A stretch of 64,000 bases of DNA, taken from contig OZ020622.1 in NCBI GenBank assembly GCA_963971575.1, forward strand, positions 11,012,279 through 11,076,278. Reading direction: 5' to 3'. The stretch is from Liopterus haemorrhoidalis (Eukaryota; Arthropoda; Insecta; Coleoptera; Dytiscidae). A model generated the notes under the pieces. The model saw only the letters and a program-made list of their open reading frames with translations. It was not told where the DNA came from and did no database searches. Position numbers and translations under genes: made by a program. This document shows positions 11,248-22,083 of this stretch, one piece after another. The first letter of the stretch is position 1. The number at the start of each line of letters is the position of its first letter.

Positions 11248-11665
11248 TAGAAAACTGCTGAAGAATACAATTTGAGGAATGCTACGATTCAATTTTTCTC
11301 AAATGCGACAGTATTATGCTGAATTTAAGAATACACCCTCAGAAGGTAAAAACTTTCAAAGTAGAGTTGAAATTGTTGAACGAATTATAGAACGCTAATG
11401 TACATCTACTTAACAGGTGGATTTTAATGGAATTTGAACGATATGGTTTATTGAAATACGTCTGGGATATTGCATTACGTTTACCAATAACCTTGGAGTA
11501 TTGGCTCATTCTCTGTAATGATGTACACTACAGAATACTCAAGGGTCATAGAATTCTGCCTATTTCCTACTCTAACAAGCGATGTTTAAACTCTTAAAAC
11601 ATAGTGTTATCAAAGAGCATCGAGAAACTGCTGAGGGGCAAGAAAAATGAAAATAAAATAATAAG
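11248..11665. repeat. Dispersed repeat, copy 2 (direct partner at 9236)
   Basis: Second copy of the ~430-bp repeat. The two copies flank Helentron-like copy A in direct orientation, about 1.6 kb apart. They may be remnants of one larger element or of a local duplication. Confidence 0.7.
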
Positions 11666-11984
11666 TTCATAATTCCTAGATGGGAGCATAAAATAAGATT
11701 ATTTCATAGAAATATCATTATATCCTTCAAACTACTGAACATATTTTCAAAATTATTTTTATTCTGGTAAGGATATAAACATATGTTGTCAGAGAATGCG
11801 ATAAATATCATTGGACAATACTGATTTCGTTTTACCCGCACACACAAATTATTATAACTTTGAAACCAATTAACCAATTTATCTTTATATTTAGATGTAG
11901 CCACAGACAGAGAAAAACCGCATGTAGAATCATCAGTTCTCAACTGAAAGGAGCACATACGGATAGACAGAGAGACGTTGCCTT

Positions 11985-13165
11985 TTATATATACGTGGCT
12001 ATCTTTTAAGTTTTTACAAAAACTAAGAAAGATAACATTTTTTTTTGGAACAAACTGTTCTATTACTTTTCAAAATATTCGCCTTTAAGATTTATACACT
12101 TTTGTATGTATTCAAACAAATTCTCGAAACATTGTTTCCACTCTGAAATTGGTATCTCAAAAACATGGTTTTCGAAGGCGAATGAAAATCGCTGTCCATG
12201 CATTTTTTGTTTGACATTGGTTGACAAAAAAATGTCAGTGGATAAATCAGGTGAATACGAGCAATGAGATATTCATTCAAGGTTTTTCTCCTTCAAATAA
12301 TCAATTGTTTGACGTGCTGTGTGGGACCTTGCATTGTTATGATGAAGAATGATGCGAAATGTTTGGTGGTTTTTCCTGATTTTGTCAATGACTTCTGGCA
12401 AACAAATTATACCATTCAGCATTAATTGTTCTCCAATCCTCTAAAGGAATGTTGCGACATGTCTAGTACAACCGAAGAAAGAAGCGATCATTTTAGTGTT
12501 GCCTTTTTGTTTTTAATGCCTTTATTGTTGCTTAGTTTCCGGCTCATATGTAAAAATCCAAGTTTCGTCACCTGCAATGATATTGTATACGGATTTGCTG
12601 TGTCTAGGTTGGATTTTATTAGCATTCCTTTACACCAATCAACACGAGCCTTTTTTGAGCTTCGGTCAAATTTTGCGGAATCCATCGGGAACAGATCATT
12701 TTCACAGCTAAATTTTCATGCAAAATTGAATGTATTGCAGTCTGCGATATGCCAAAGGCTGCCTCTATCTTACGGTAAGTCACATGCCAATCTTCTTCAA
12801 TCATTTTGCGCACAGCATCGATGTTTTTTTTCAACCACAAGCAATTTTGGCCGTCCTTCATGAGATTCATTACTGACGGACGCACATAGTCTTTTAGTAA
12901 ACAGTCTTTTCTAATGTTGCTTCATTACCAAAAGTTAGGCCTTTACTAAAATCGTAAAAAATCATCCAACGAAAACCTTCACGAGTAATATCCATTTTTT
13001 CACAAACTTGTTTTTTAAACGCTGTCAACAAACTACTCGGTCAGTTTATAAGCTGCCACTGATTTCACAATAACAAATCTCAAATTTTACAAATATAGCA
13101 ACGACACATTTCAATATTGCCTTCTAGCGGCCGTTTGTAAAAACATAAAAGGTAACCTCATATAG
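11985..13165 (-). pseudogene. Decayed mariner, family A copy 1
   Basis: Read from 13165 to 11985 with frameshifts, this holds a whole mariner transposase outline. It begins MDITREGFRWMIF...DFSKGL (12993 downward), then IDAVRKMIEEDWHVTYRKIE, GISQTAIHSILHE and CSRWIPQNLTEAQK. Next come the first catalytic block GDETWIF, a decayed middle, HHNNARSHTARQTIDYLKE (second aspartate now N), CSYSPDLST (third aspartate block) and KCINLKGEYFEK. The right end has the CATAAAAGGTAACC TIR shared with copy 3 at 52717; the left end is GTTGCCTTTTATATATACG. A deletion removes most of the first HTH. Clearly dead. Confidence 0.8.
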
Positions 13166-13540
13166 TGGCTCTGGGACATTTCGTCATTATTGACTTACAT
13201 TTTTTGGAACATACAACAAACATGCTCAGAATTAGGTGACATAAGACAATACTATAAACATGTGAAAGGCCAGGATTAAACTGAAAAGGGTCACTTATCT
13301 GAGAACCTTTTTCTAAACAATGTTTTTAGTTTTACCATTAGGCGCTAGAAGGTAAAGGTTGTTGCTAGAATTAACAAGTGAATATACTGCATATTATTGC
13401 CCATGCGAGAAACATGGACTCCGCAAATCAAACCTGCTATCTTCGGGGTTTGATCCTGTGACGTATTAATAGACACGCAAAACAAATCCTTGCAGGAAAA
13501 TGGAGGCGTTTTAATTGAAATGGTAAATTGTGCAATTTTA
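13166..13540. other. Stretch without recognised gene
   Basis: No motif, TIR or repeat recognised in this spacer. Confidence 0.4.
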
Positions 13541-14010
13541 ATTTAAAAAATATTTGAAATCCCGAGGTCCTAAAGAGTTTCTTATTATAACACAACCCCG
13601 AATCAATTTTTTTTTTTAATTTTTAATTTTTTTTTTTTATTTCAAAAATATTAACTGAAGAACAATAAATTATAAGGCCCTGCGGTTTGAATTTTTCAAA
13701 TCCAGAGAGTTTTTTCTACTTAGATAAAAAATAGGTCCTTCCTTAGTTAACGCCATTTTGTTCCGTGTCGTATTGAAAATTTTGTAAATATTTCATTTTC
13801 AAGACTAAAATCTACATGGGATAGAGACCTGCGGTTAAAATTTTTGATATCCTGATATCCTAAATGGTCTTAGGACTCATTTGAAACAACTCGCAAGCAA
13901 AATGAAATTTCAAAAATTCTTAACTTAAAAATAATAAAATATAGGGATCTGCGGTTTTAATTTTTGAAATCTTCGTATATTGTTTAGTCTAGAAAAAAGC
14001 GCTAAAAAGT
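13541..14010 (+). repeat. Satellite-like array, about three diverged ~150-bp units
   Basis: The phrase CTGCGGTTNNAATTTTTNAAATC recurs near 13680, 13830 and 13950, each preceded by a run-up with TTAACTxAAxAAxAATAAAxTA. The same unit occurs inverted at 2490-2760. Units are strongly diverged, so this is an old array. Confidence 0.6.
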
Positions 14011-14046
14011 GAGCTAGTGACAACTTAAGAAAATAAAAATTCCATT

Positions 14047-14076
14047 TAGTTCCGCTTAAACATTTGGAATAGACTA
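14047..14076. repeat. MITE-2-like terminal fragment
   Basis: TTAGTTCCGCTTAAACATTT GGAATAGACTA is a diverged MITE-2 right terminus. It lies immediately outside MITE-3. Confidence 0.6.
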
Positions 14077-14150
14077 TCAGATCAATTCTGTAAAAAGTTA
14101 CTGTGTAGTATCGTTACTACAAGATAAAATATTATAATAGTATAACTTTA

Positions 14151-15012
14151 AAGGATTCCACACACCAAAGCGGCCGCGGTGGCGGCCACGGTAGCGATAC
14201 GACTAGCGATCAGGTCTCCTCACATTAACGCGGTGGGAGTGGCGGTAGCGGTAGCGATCAGTTAGTGAATCACGGTATATAGTTGTATGATAATATTGAT
14301 TGCGAGAATACAATAGAATAATTAATTGTATGTAGAGGAAAAATAATAATCTACTTACAGTCTGTTTCAAACGGTTAGGCGGAACTTAATGGGAATTTCG
14401 TTCTTTTAGGTTGGAAAAGGGACCTTACTTGGGATATTTGTATTAAGAATGACACAAAAAATCAAAATATAAAGAAAATGACATTTTAAAATGATATTAA
14501 CCTTAACCAAAAAATGTTTGTTGCAAGTATGATTTACAAAGCTAAACAAAACGGCTGAAAAGCATGATTTAAACGATGAAAGTAGCTAGATTGAAAAATC
14601 TAGTTCCGCCTAACCGTTTGGAACAGACTTTACTATCAATTTCCAAAACTTTTCCTACTTCGTTCCACACTTTATTTGTTTTTCTAATATTCTTGTAATC
14701 AGGATGAGCTTAGTCCTACAAAATTAAATGATCCTTTACTGATCTATGATTTTTTCTGTTAAATTATCTATTTTCGACATTATTTTCTTAAATATATTCA
14801 CTCTGTGGTATATAAACAATGAATATCGCGCGGCCTAACGCAACTTGTCGAGTTCGGCCGCCAGTGTTTGGTGATCGCTAGACTGAACGCTGCATTCGGT
14901 GGCGTTCTCAGATAGCGGAACGCTTGTATGTGCGTGGTCTCATTGTATTGTATAGGTTGCGTTAGGTCGCTGCATTAACGCCACCGCGGCCGCTTTGGTG
15001 TGTGGAATCCTT
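14151..15012. mobile_element. GC-rich MITE (MITE-1) with 33-bp TIRs
   Basis: AAGGATTCCACACACCAAAG continues to GCGGCCGCGGTGGCG at the left end and is inverted at the right end (14979-15012) almost perfectly. TA flanks both ends. The subterminal parts are rich in GGTAGCGATC-type words and markedly more GC-rich than their surroundings. No coding region. Superfamily not assigned. Confidence 0.85.
14359..14629. mobile_element. 271-bp MITE (MITE-2) with TTAC duplication
   Basis: AGTCTGTTTCAAACGGTTAG (+GCGGAAC) at 14359 is inverted at 14603-14629 with one change. Both borders carry TTAC. The interior is AT-rich. One end of a related copy lies at 14047-14076 and a longer relative at 63297-63545. 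Confidence 0.85.
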
Positions 15013-15094
15013 TATTCATGATAGTAACTGACCTTGCTCATAGTGACAAATTTAGTTACTATAATCATAGTAACTGAGTTACAGAATTGGTCTG

Positions 15095-15690
15095 TATATC
15101 TATATAAGGACTATAATGCATTCATCCATCACCATCTGTTGGCTAAAACCTAAATTATAATTTAATAACACATTTTTTGTGTAAGTTTTAGTTTAACACA
15201 GCCACAAATGTTTTTATAATATGAAAAACATGCATAATATCGCTAATTGTGCTTCTGTTTTTACATTCACGTGTCAATATGAACAATAACATTCAACAAA
15301 TCATTCATTATGAATACATTTTGATTATTGAAATGTAACGATGTAACCATTAAAGCTCAATTTACATCTCCCAAGGTCATTGTAATTCAAAACCGGATAT
15401 TATTTCAGTTTGAATGGAATGAATATTGATATAATGATAAATTTAAGAAAGTTGAAATACGAGCATCATTTGAAGTCTAATTACTTTTATATGTAAAGAT
15501 TTCAGCAGTTCAGCAACCTTATCAATAAAAAGTACATTGACAGACTACAAGAAAATAACATCAAAGTCATGTAAAATTAAAGTAAAAGTTAATTTCTTAT
15601 AAAAATCGCCATTCTGGATTGGAACAGGCATCCAAATTTAGAAAGATGTAGGATGAAAAAGCCAGATTTGGTTACAAGGTACGGTATAGT
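15095..15690. other. Stretch without recognised gene
   Basis: AT-rich spacer. A hAT-like end motif, CAGTGGCGTGCTAAGATTTG, follows at 15693 with no visible partner. Confidence 0.4.
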
Positions 15691-15809
15691 CGCAGTGGCG
15701 TGCTAAGATTTGTTGGAAGGGTGTGTGCTATTAACCATTCTTTTGTTTGATAAAGCTATATAACCGACACAATTCTGCTCTTCGAGTCTTTTACTTCTTT
15801 TTGAGACAG

Positions 15810-16270
15810 AAGTGTGGTGTTGACACAATACCTGTTTTATCTTATGCTAGGATTGACATTGAAGCAGGGGTGGAAAATTCTAGATGTCGTATTTCTTGGA
15901 ATTATGCATTTTCTACCACCATCTTCTGTCGGCCAATATACCAGATATCATCCTGCAGGACTTTGTCATATCGAATTATCCTTTCTAGCTGAAAATATCA
16001 TCACTCTCAAAGAGGAAGAGAAGAGAACCAAGTACCTACTTGGATCTCTTGTCCTAAGCTAAGAATGATATACATGGGATATTCTGTCAAGCTTGTAGTC
16101 TTGATTTTGGGTGGCCTTAAAGCTGTTTTCCAGAAAGAAATCAAGAACATTCCTATCTGCTATATCTCTGGTCTGCAGAATGGAAAAATCAATGCTGCTT
16201 GGATCACTTTATATTGTGCGAACGCTGGATTTGTTATGATCCCATTGGTTGCAAATCGCAGGAGGTCAGG
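15810..16270 (+). pseudogene. LINE C-terminal region (restriction-like endonuclease type?)
   Basis: Frame 1 ends with CHIELSFLAENIITLKEEEK then RTKYLLGS. A frameshift near 16050 leads to MIYMGYSVKLVVLILGGLK then AVFQKEIKNIPIC. Together they match the C-terminal block of a group of insect LINEs, where the ELS.PAE...KEEEKRTKY segment looks like the catalytic PD-(D/E)XK region of restriction-like endonucleases. The assignment to that endonuclease class is inference. The palm domain is absent upstream, so the copy is truncated. Confidence 0.5.
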
Positions 16271-16639
16271 TATGTAGCAGATTGCTGGGATAAAGTTCCC
16301 TAGACTTTCTTTGTGAAGCTTAAAGGTGAACATCTCGTCTGTCCCGAACACGTTGCGGGCAAACCTGGACGGTAGTAGCGGTACTACAAACTCCCCCTCT
16401 TTAAATAGTAATAATAAACGGATACGGCTGTTATTCAACCGAAAAGTCTTAGCGCCCAGTTTAAAGTTACCATGGTAGGAATCTCAACTCAATTGAGGCT
16501 AACCTGAACTCTACCATCTTTTCGATATATCCTGCCACCGTTTCATGGGGTCAACCATAAAAAAAACGTATAAAATTTCCAAACACGACAGGAAACTCTA
16601 TTGCTTCCCACAACAAGTCCTTGTCGGATGAAGACCTAC

Positions 16640-16979
16640 AAACAGTTGGTAGAAGCTACAATCCCGCTAGTCACCTGCCACAGGTGGACACTTAAGGAGA
16701 AGGAAGATCTGCTTCAAGTTTACGAGGTACCGTCACCATCGCAGGCGCTATATTGTCAAATTCCATTCGCATTGGTATGAAACTCACCCCGAGCTGGACT
16801 TCATGACGCAGCGAAATCTGCGTAATCAAGTTTCACGTCAGCGACGGATGAGGCGTTCGAAAAGAAGAAAGTCGAGGAGGCTGTCACAAATATCTGTACA
16901 ACCGTCGACACCTACAAGCCCACCAACTGCTTGTGAGCAAATACCCACTGATTTGTCTCCAGTAAAGCCAGGATATTAG
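16640..16979 (+). pseudogene. Possible LINE N-terminal domain (Myb-like), interrupted by mariner
   Basis: The frame reads CHRWTLKEKEDLLQVYE, then after a shift HRRRYIVKFHSHWYETHPEL, DFMTQRNLRNQVSRQRR and a basic, Ser/Pro-rich stretch to a stop at the mariner border. The RWT..EK.DLL..Y and HPEL.FMT..NLR.Q patterns resemble the Myb-like N-terminal domains of some insect LINEs. A possible continuation (RENF/SERTQPWT) resumes after the mariner at 19100-19190. Weak call. Confidence 0.35.
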
Positions 16980-17139
16980 GTGTGTGAATTAATTCGGTCC
17001 ATCTGGCGGTTACTTGCTGTACTATGTAATTTTAATGTCTGCAACCGGCTTTATGTTTTAGTGCTGACATTTGGCAATAAAATTCAAGTGATAAACGTTT
17101 GGGTTTGCAACAATTACACCGTGTTTATCTGATTCGAAA

Positions 17140-18190
17140 ATGTCGAAATTCGAGCCAAAAAAGCATCATTTTCGGAAAGTTCTCATTTTCTGTTTTCATT
17201 TGAAAAAGTCAGCCGCTGAAGCTCATCGAATGCTCGTAGAAGCTTATGGTGAAAGTGCTTCCACCGATAAATTATGCAAAAAAATGGTTTCGACGTTTCA
17301 AAAGTGATGATTTCAGTGTCAATGACAAACCTGGTCAAGGTCAGCCTAAGAAATTCGAGGACGAGGAATTGCAGGCGCTAATCGATGAAGATCCGTGTCA
17401 ATCGAAACATGAGCTCGCGCAATTGTTGTATGTTGATTGATCAACAATTTCTGTGCATTTGGCAGACATGGGAAAGATTTACAAAGAAGGAAGATGGGTG
17501 CCGTTTGAACTGAAAGAAATCAAACATCGAGAGGCGCAAAACCATGATTGAAATCTTGCTTGCCAGGCAAAAAAAGGTTTTTGCATCGTATTGTGACTGG
17601 AGACAAAAACTGGATATATTTCGATAATCCCAAACGAAGGAAATCCATTTGCGACCCAGGAAAATCATCCGCATCGAGACCAAAGCGGAATATTCACGGC
17701 AAAAAAGTATGCTCTGTGTATGAGCTATTATATCAGAGCCAAACCATCACTGCCAAACTTTACCAACAACAGTTGCTCCGTTTAAGCAACACATTGAAGA
17801 ATAAGCGGCCGGAATATGCAAAGAGACACGATAAAGTGATCCTCCAGATTGATAACGCCAGACCACATGTTGGAAAGATTGTGAAGACCACCTTGGAAGC
17901 ACTTAGCTGGGACGTTTTACTTCACCCGCCGTATTCATCAGACATTGCTCCATCAGACTATTACTTGTTTAGATCGATGGCACACGGGCTTTTGAGACAG
18001 CACTTGAACAATTATGAAAAAATAGAGAAATGGCACTATGAATGGATCGCTTGGAAGGTTTTTCCGTCACGGAATACAACAACTGCCAGACAGATGGAAA
18101 AAAATAATAGCAATCGATGGCAAATACTTTGTATAGTGTATTTTTTCATGTTTTACACAATAAAGTCTTTTCTGGAAGAAAAAAATTTAC
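17140..18190 (+). pseudogene. Mariner transposase, near full length, frameshifted
   Basis: Starts MSKFEPKKHHFRKVLIFCFH then LKKSAAEAHRMLVEAYGES, a mariner HTH. Frameshifts occur near 17240, with a stop at 17438 and another near 17545. The catalytic blocks are recognisable: HRIVTGDKNWIYFDNPKRRK (first D kept, usual GDE(K/T)W changed), VILQIDNARPHVGK (second D), and PYSSDIAPSDYYLFRSMAHG (third D, DD34D spacing). The frame runs on past the usual GxYFE tail in altered form. All three aspartates survive but the frame is broken. The same subfamily is at 35384-36376. Confidence 0.87.
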
Positions 18191-19068
18191 GTGAAGTGTG
18201 AATATTCACACATTTCAGGATTTCGCAGGTATATAATAAGTGAAGGCGACATGCTGAGTGTGTAGGACAAATTTTACTTTGTAGTAATCACGGCAAAATG
18301 AACGATATTTTTAAAATAATTTATCGTCTGTTAATCATATAATAAGACTGGTTATTAAATTTACGCTCTTAAAAATTAAATGCAACATTTGTCAAAATAT
18401 AACTATAATTTTGACAAATAATTTCTACATAATAAATATGCAAAAAAAACAGAAAAAATAAAATTCACTCCGTATTCGAACTCGAAATCCTTCGTTTCCA
18501 GCGCATTTTAGCTTACGACACCAGTGCTCTAACCATTACGCTATCGCACGCCTTGCATGTGAGTGTCTTACATTGGTATAACTTTTGTACTTTGTGAACC
18601 AAAAACCACAAAAAATGCGTTATTTTCCGAAAACATAATCTGATCAAAAATTCCTGTTGTACTTTTTCGGTTCACACCAATATACATTACTTAGAATTTT
18701 TTTAGATTTTTAGTTTAAACCATTGCACAATTTTGGCAAAAATCGCATCAAAATAATTTATTTTGCAAAAATAAAAATTTGATCGTTAATCCACGTACTA
18801 AGGGCTTTCATTTGATAACCTACTCAGAATTAAAAAAAAATATTTTTGTTTTCGATGAGCACATATTTGTTTATATTTTTAGGTGGGTATGTTTTTTAGA
18901 TGTTTTAGTATTTTTCCTATGTGCGGAGTTGTATAAGCATGCCAAATTTCAACTCTCTAGGTTTAGCCGTTTGGCTACAATTTTTACCGAACAGACAGAC
19001 AGACAGACAGACAGACGACAAAATGACGGTATAAGGGTTTTTTGGTCATACCTACAAAACTCTAAAAA
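18185..19068 (-). mobile_element. Helentron-like element, copy B
   Basis: On the minus strand it starts TTTTTAGAGTTTTGTAGGT at 19068. It has a (GTCT)5 tract next to the 5' subterminal repeat and the conserved body, and ends AAATGTGTGAATATTCACAC (terminal palindrome) near 18190. It sits wholly inside the mariner, so it is younger than that insertion. It shares with copies A and G a TGTAGGACAAATTTT/TTGTAGTAATCACGGC 3' segment absent from copies C, E and F. Confidence 0.7.
18465..18552 (-). ncRNA. tRNA-like Pol III unit in element copy B
   Basis: On the minus strand TAGCGTAATGG (18543-18533) followed by TTAGAGC is a good A box and D arm. GAGTTCGAATAC (18483-18472) is a B box. A TTTT-A-TTTTTT run follows at 18461-18451, as for a Pol III terminator. 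The anticodon region differs from the other copies. Confidence 0.65.
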
Positions 19069-19451
19069 CGGACCAAATTAATTCACACACCTAATACGTA
19101 ACTTCCTCTCTGGAAAAAAATCTTCGAGAGGATTTTTTGGCCCATCCCTCGCTTCTTTCTGAACGCACCCAACCTTGGACTCAATAAGTTCAAAGTTTGC
19201 ATGATGACCCACTATTTTAGTAGTCTTCCTTCTTTCATAAAATTTGCTTTTGCCATCCTACATGCTCGTTCCGCAATCTCTTATTTTTATATATAAACAA
19301 ACGGTTTTGTGTTTATGAAATTTTTTGTACTCTCCTGTACTACATTTTGAAGTGAATAGGTGAATTTAAACCTCTTCATCTTTCGCAATCTTATATATTA
19401 TGTTTTCATGCTCTCAACAATTTCATAAAATCTGTTTTCTTTTTGTTGCAG

Positions 19452-19549
19452 TTGGTTCCGGAGCAACGAGAAGCACGGCTATGTTACATGGTGTAATACG
19501 AACTTCAGCTGGAACACCTATTACTGCAAATCATGTCACGCTAGTCAAA
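19452..19549 (+). CDS. Possible internal exon of an unidentified plus-strand gene
   Basis: A strong pyrimidine tract and TTTTTGTTGCAG precede 19452, and AAA|GTAAGG follows 19549. Two of three frames are open across all 98 nt. One reads GSGATRSTAMLHGVIRTSAG then TPITANHVTLVK and ends on a codon boundary, compatible with the phase-0 start of the exon at 59158. The other reads WFRSNEKHGYVTWCNTNFSW and is Cys/Trp-rich. GC content exceeds the surroundings. I do not recognise either peptide. The exon call rests on splice sites and composition only. Confidence 0.4.
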
Positions 19550-19552
19550 GTA

Positions 19553-20053
19553 AGGGTTATCAAATTTTTATATAAATCTTAAAAATTCATACTTGAAACT
19601 AATCACGTAAAACATTGTTGAAATATTTAATAATTCAAAATTTTAAGACACATAGATCGTAATTAAGATTTGATTATCTGAATCAAAATTTAAATTTCTT
19701 ATTAATTAGATTAGGCACGTGAGATTTGGAGTAAAGCACAACACAGATTAAATACCGCCGGTGAGAATTTATTGTTCGCAACTTTGATTTGACAAATAAG
19801 GATTAGTAACGTTTCACTAAAGTTTTGAATATTATGATTTCGAACAAATCAGAAACTCTGAATTATGTAAAATATTTATTGCTTTGCAAAGTAGTACAAT
19901 AAAACATTTTTTTTTACAAATTAGAATGCATACATATATCAATAAATTTCCTATGTATTCTTAGAATTAAATATATAGTTTTCCCTATACAGGCATATAT
20001 GTACATCATTAAACTGACAAACAAATTTATTTAGGGGGGGGAAGGGTCTGATA
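19553..20053. other. Stretch without recognised gene
   Basis: AT-rich sequence, possibly intronic. No repeat recognised apart from a G-run at 20034. Confidence 0.4.
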
Positions 20054-20747
20054 ACCACATTTTAAGCATATTTTTGTGAATTTTTTTCAAATCTATGGTT
20101 AAATTTATTCATTTTCAAACTAAGTAAACATATAAAGTAAGTTTTGAAGAAGATACAAAAAAATTTTGAAGGCAAAAATATGGCGAAATGAGCCAGCTGT
20201 GGCAAATCTTCTCAGACTCCGGGAAAAAAATTAGATTTTGCGGTGACCAGCATAACTCGTCACTGGATCATCTGAAATCAAAAATCCAAAAAGATTTTGT
20301 TAGTTTATGAGTTTGCCGAGGTAATGACGTTGAGTTTTTACATTTAAAATGATTTTTCAGTTTTTAGCTTTAGTTATAACACAAAAAAAATTAATTCTCC
20401 CTAAAAAAAACATAAAAATGAGTATATTTGTGATTGTTAAATAAAAAAAAAAACATGAAAAAAAAAATATCTCAACGTCCGTACCTCGGCAAACTCATAA
20501 ACTAACAAAATCTTTTTGGATTTTTGATTTCAGATGATTCAGTGACGAGTTATGCTGGTCACCGCAAAATCTAATTTTTTTCCCGGAGTCTGAGAAGATT
20601 TGCCACAGCTGGCTCATTTCGCCATATTTTGCCTTCAAAATTTTTTTGTATCTTCTTCAAAACATACTTTATATATGTACTGTTTGAAAATGAATCAATT
20701 TAACAAAGGATTTGAAAAAAATTCACAAAAATATGCTTAAAATGTGG
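20054..20747. repeat. Long palindrome: 280-bp arms, ~135-bp spacer
   Basis: The left arm (20054-20335) and right arm (20471-20747) are near-identical inverse copies. For example, GAGCCAGCTGTGGCAAATCT in the left arm returns as AGATTTGCCACAGCTGGCTC in the right. The spacer is AT-rich. Transcribed, this would fold into a very long hairpin. No protein motif is recognised. Confidence 0.85.
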
Positions 20748-20749
20748 TA

Positions 20750-20978
20750 AATGCGCAAAGCCATGTTTTGGCGCCCTTGGCAAATAAAAACAAGGTTCTC
20801 ACGTCCAAAATTTAAGTGATGAGCAAAAAAAAAGGTCTTCACCTCTCAAATTCCAAGTAACGAGCAAAAAAAAGGTCCTCGCCTTCCCAATGGCGCCCCT
20901 TAGTCAAGCTCGTCAGCGCCCTTTTCCTTAGTGCGCCCAGGGCCGTCGCCCCCTCCGCCCCCCCTTACTGCGGCTCTG
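20750..20978. repeat. Possible hAT end with three ~55-bp tandem units
   Basis: Read inverted from 20978, CAGAGCCGCAGTAAGGGGGG resembles the hAT terminus at 29047 (CAGTGCCGCAACAA). Three diverged units built on GAGCAAAAAAAAGGTC(C/T)TC(A/G)C occupy 20770-20890. No opposite terminus is visible. Confidence 0.4.
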
Positions 20979-21719
20979 AATGTATCTGTTAAAAAATAAG
21001 TTTAGATTTGCACTTCTGGACATGGCGTCACTGCCGAAATATGTATAGAGTAACATTAAACTTATAATTGTGAAACTTACCGAGTGCTTTATTTATTTAT
21101 TTATTTTATATTAACTATGTTTCACCGAGTATACACGGACTCCTTTGTCAGTTATATTATATTTTTGGTTACAGTTAATGAAAAAATTTTAAAAATGACG
21201 ATTAACAGATTTTTTATACAGTTTTTTAACCGGTTTCCAGTCCTGCAAGACAAGTTGAGGACACTTCTTTAATGGTGTATAATTTTTTAAATTAAATTAA
21301 TATGAATGACTAAATACTGCTGCAGGATCCATTCATTTCGCAGCTTAATGTTGAAGATTATTATTGACCTTATTTTTATATTTTTTTATAAACTCCTTTT
21401 CTTATAACCTGGAGATAAGAAAACGTAATTCTCTCTCATCTGTATAATTTAGATCCATTAGCAGCTTAAATATTTCCCTCATCCGTTCATCTTTAACTCA
21501 AGAACAGTGAAAGGTCGGAGAAAGGAAGATTAATGTTTTCTGTATCTCTAAAAAATTAGAGTAATTAAGAATTCCAAATAATCAATTTTGGTATCACTTT
21601 CCCAGTTTGACACAACATTAATTAAATGTATATAATATTAGACACTCAAACCACGAAAGTAATTTGTCAATAAATTAATTTCAAACTTTTAAAGAAGCTT
21701 AAAAGTGTTTTTAGTTAAA
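20979..21719. other. Stretch without recognised gene
   Basis: AT-rich. The 62-codon frame at 21084-21272 shows no motif. Confidence 0.4.
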
Positions 21720-22083
21720 AAATTGATGTGAAGTATGAATTTTCACACATTCCAGGGTTTCTCAGGTATTTAGTAAGTAAATAATGATTATTTGGGATAC
21801 CAAAACAAATTTTATGTTAAAATATTTTTTTTTTGTTAATTTTAATTTCAATGCCTAATACCATTATGTAGGTTTCTAAATATGTGCAGTATTTTTTTTA
21901 TATATCAAGGTTTACTAAGATTTTGAAAATTGCGCCTATGGCTTCCATTGGTTGTTTTAGTCATAAGCTCCGCCCTTCTGTTTTCGTGTATTTATAGGAA
22001 TATAAATAGCAGTATAGCAGTAATATATTTAGGCACTAATATGATACAGACATTATAACACATGACATAACATATATTTTATA

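Larger units (their letters stand above)
14078..15094. mobile_element. Outer MITE of a three-level nest (MITE-3)
   Basis: Left end CAGATCAATTCTGTAAAAAG (14078) pairs with the right end that reads inverted as CAGACCAATTCTGTAACTCA (15094). TAT flanks both sides. Without its inserts it would be about 150 bp. It contains MITE-1, which in turn contains MITE-2. Confidence 0.7.
16978..19093 (+). mobile_element. Mariner element carrying a nested Helentron-like insert
   Basis: TIRs read TAGGTGTGTGAATTAATTCG (16978) and the inverse ending at 19093, with TA at both ends. The element contains a transposase pseudogene and, between its stop and the right TIR, Helentron-like copy B (18185-19068). Removing that leaves about 1.23 kb, the usual mariner length. 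Confidence 0.9.

Noticed and set aside
12426..12863. 145-codon plus frame
   Set aside because: It is antisense to the mariner transposase relic, which explains the sequence better.
15747..15992. 81-codon frame
   Set aside because: The overlapping frame contains the LINE C-terminal block, so this one is a shadow.
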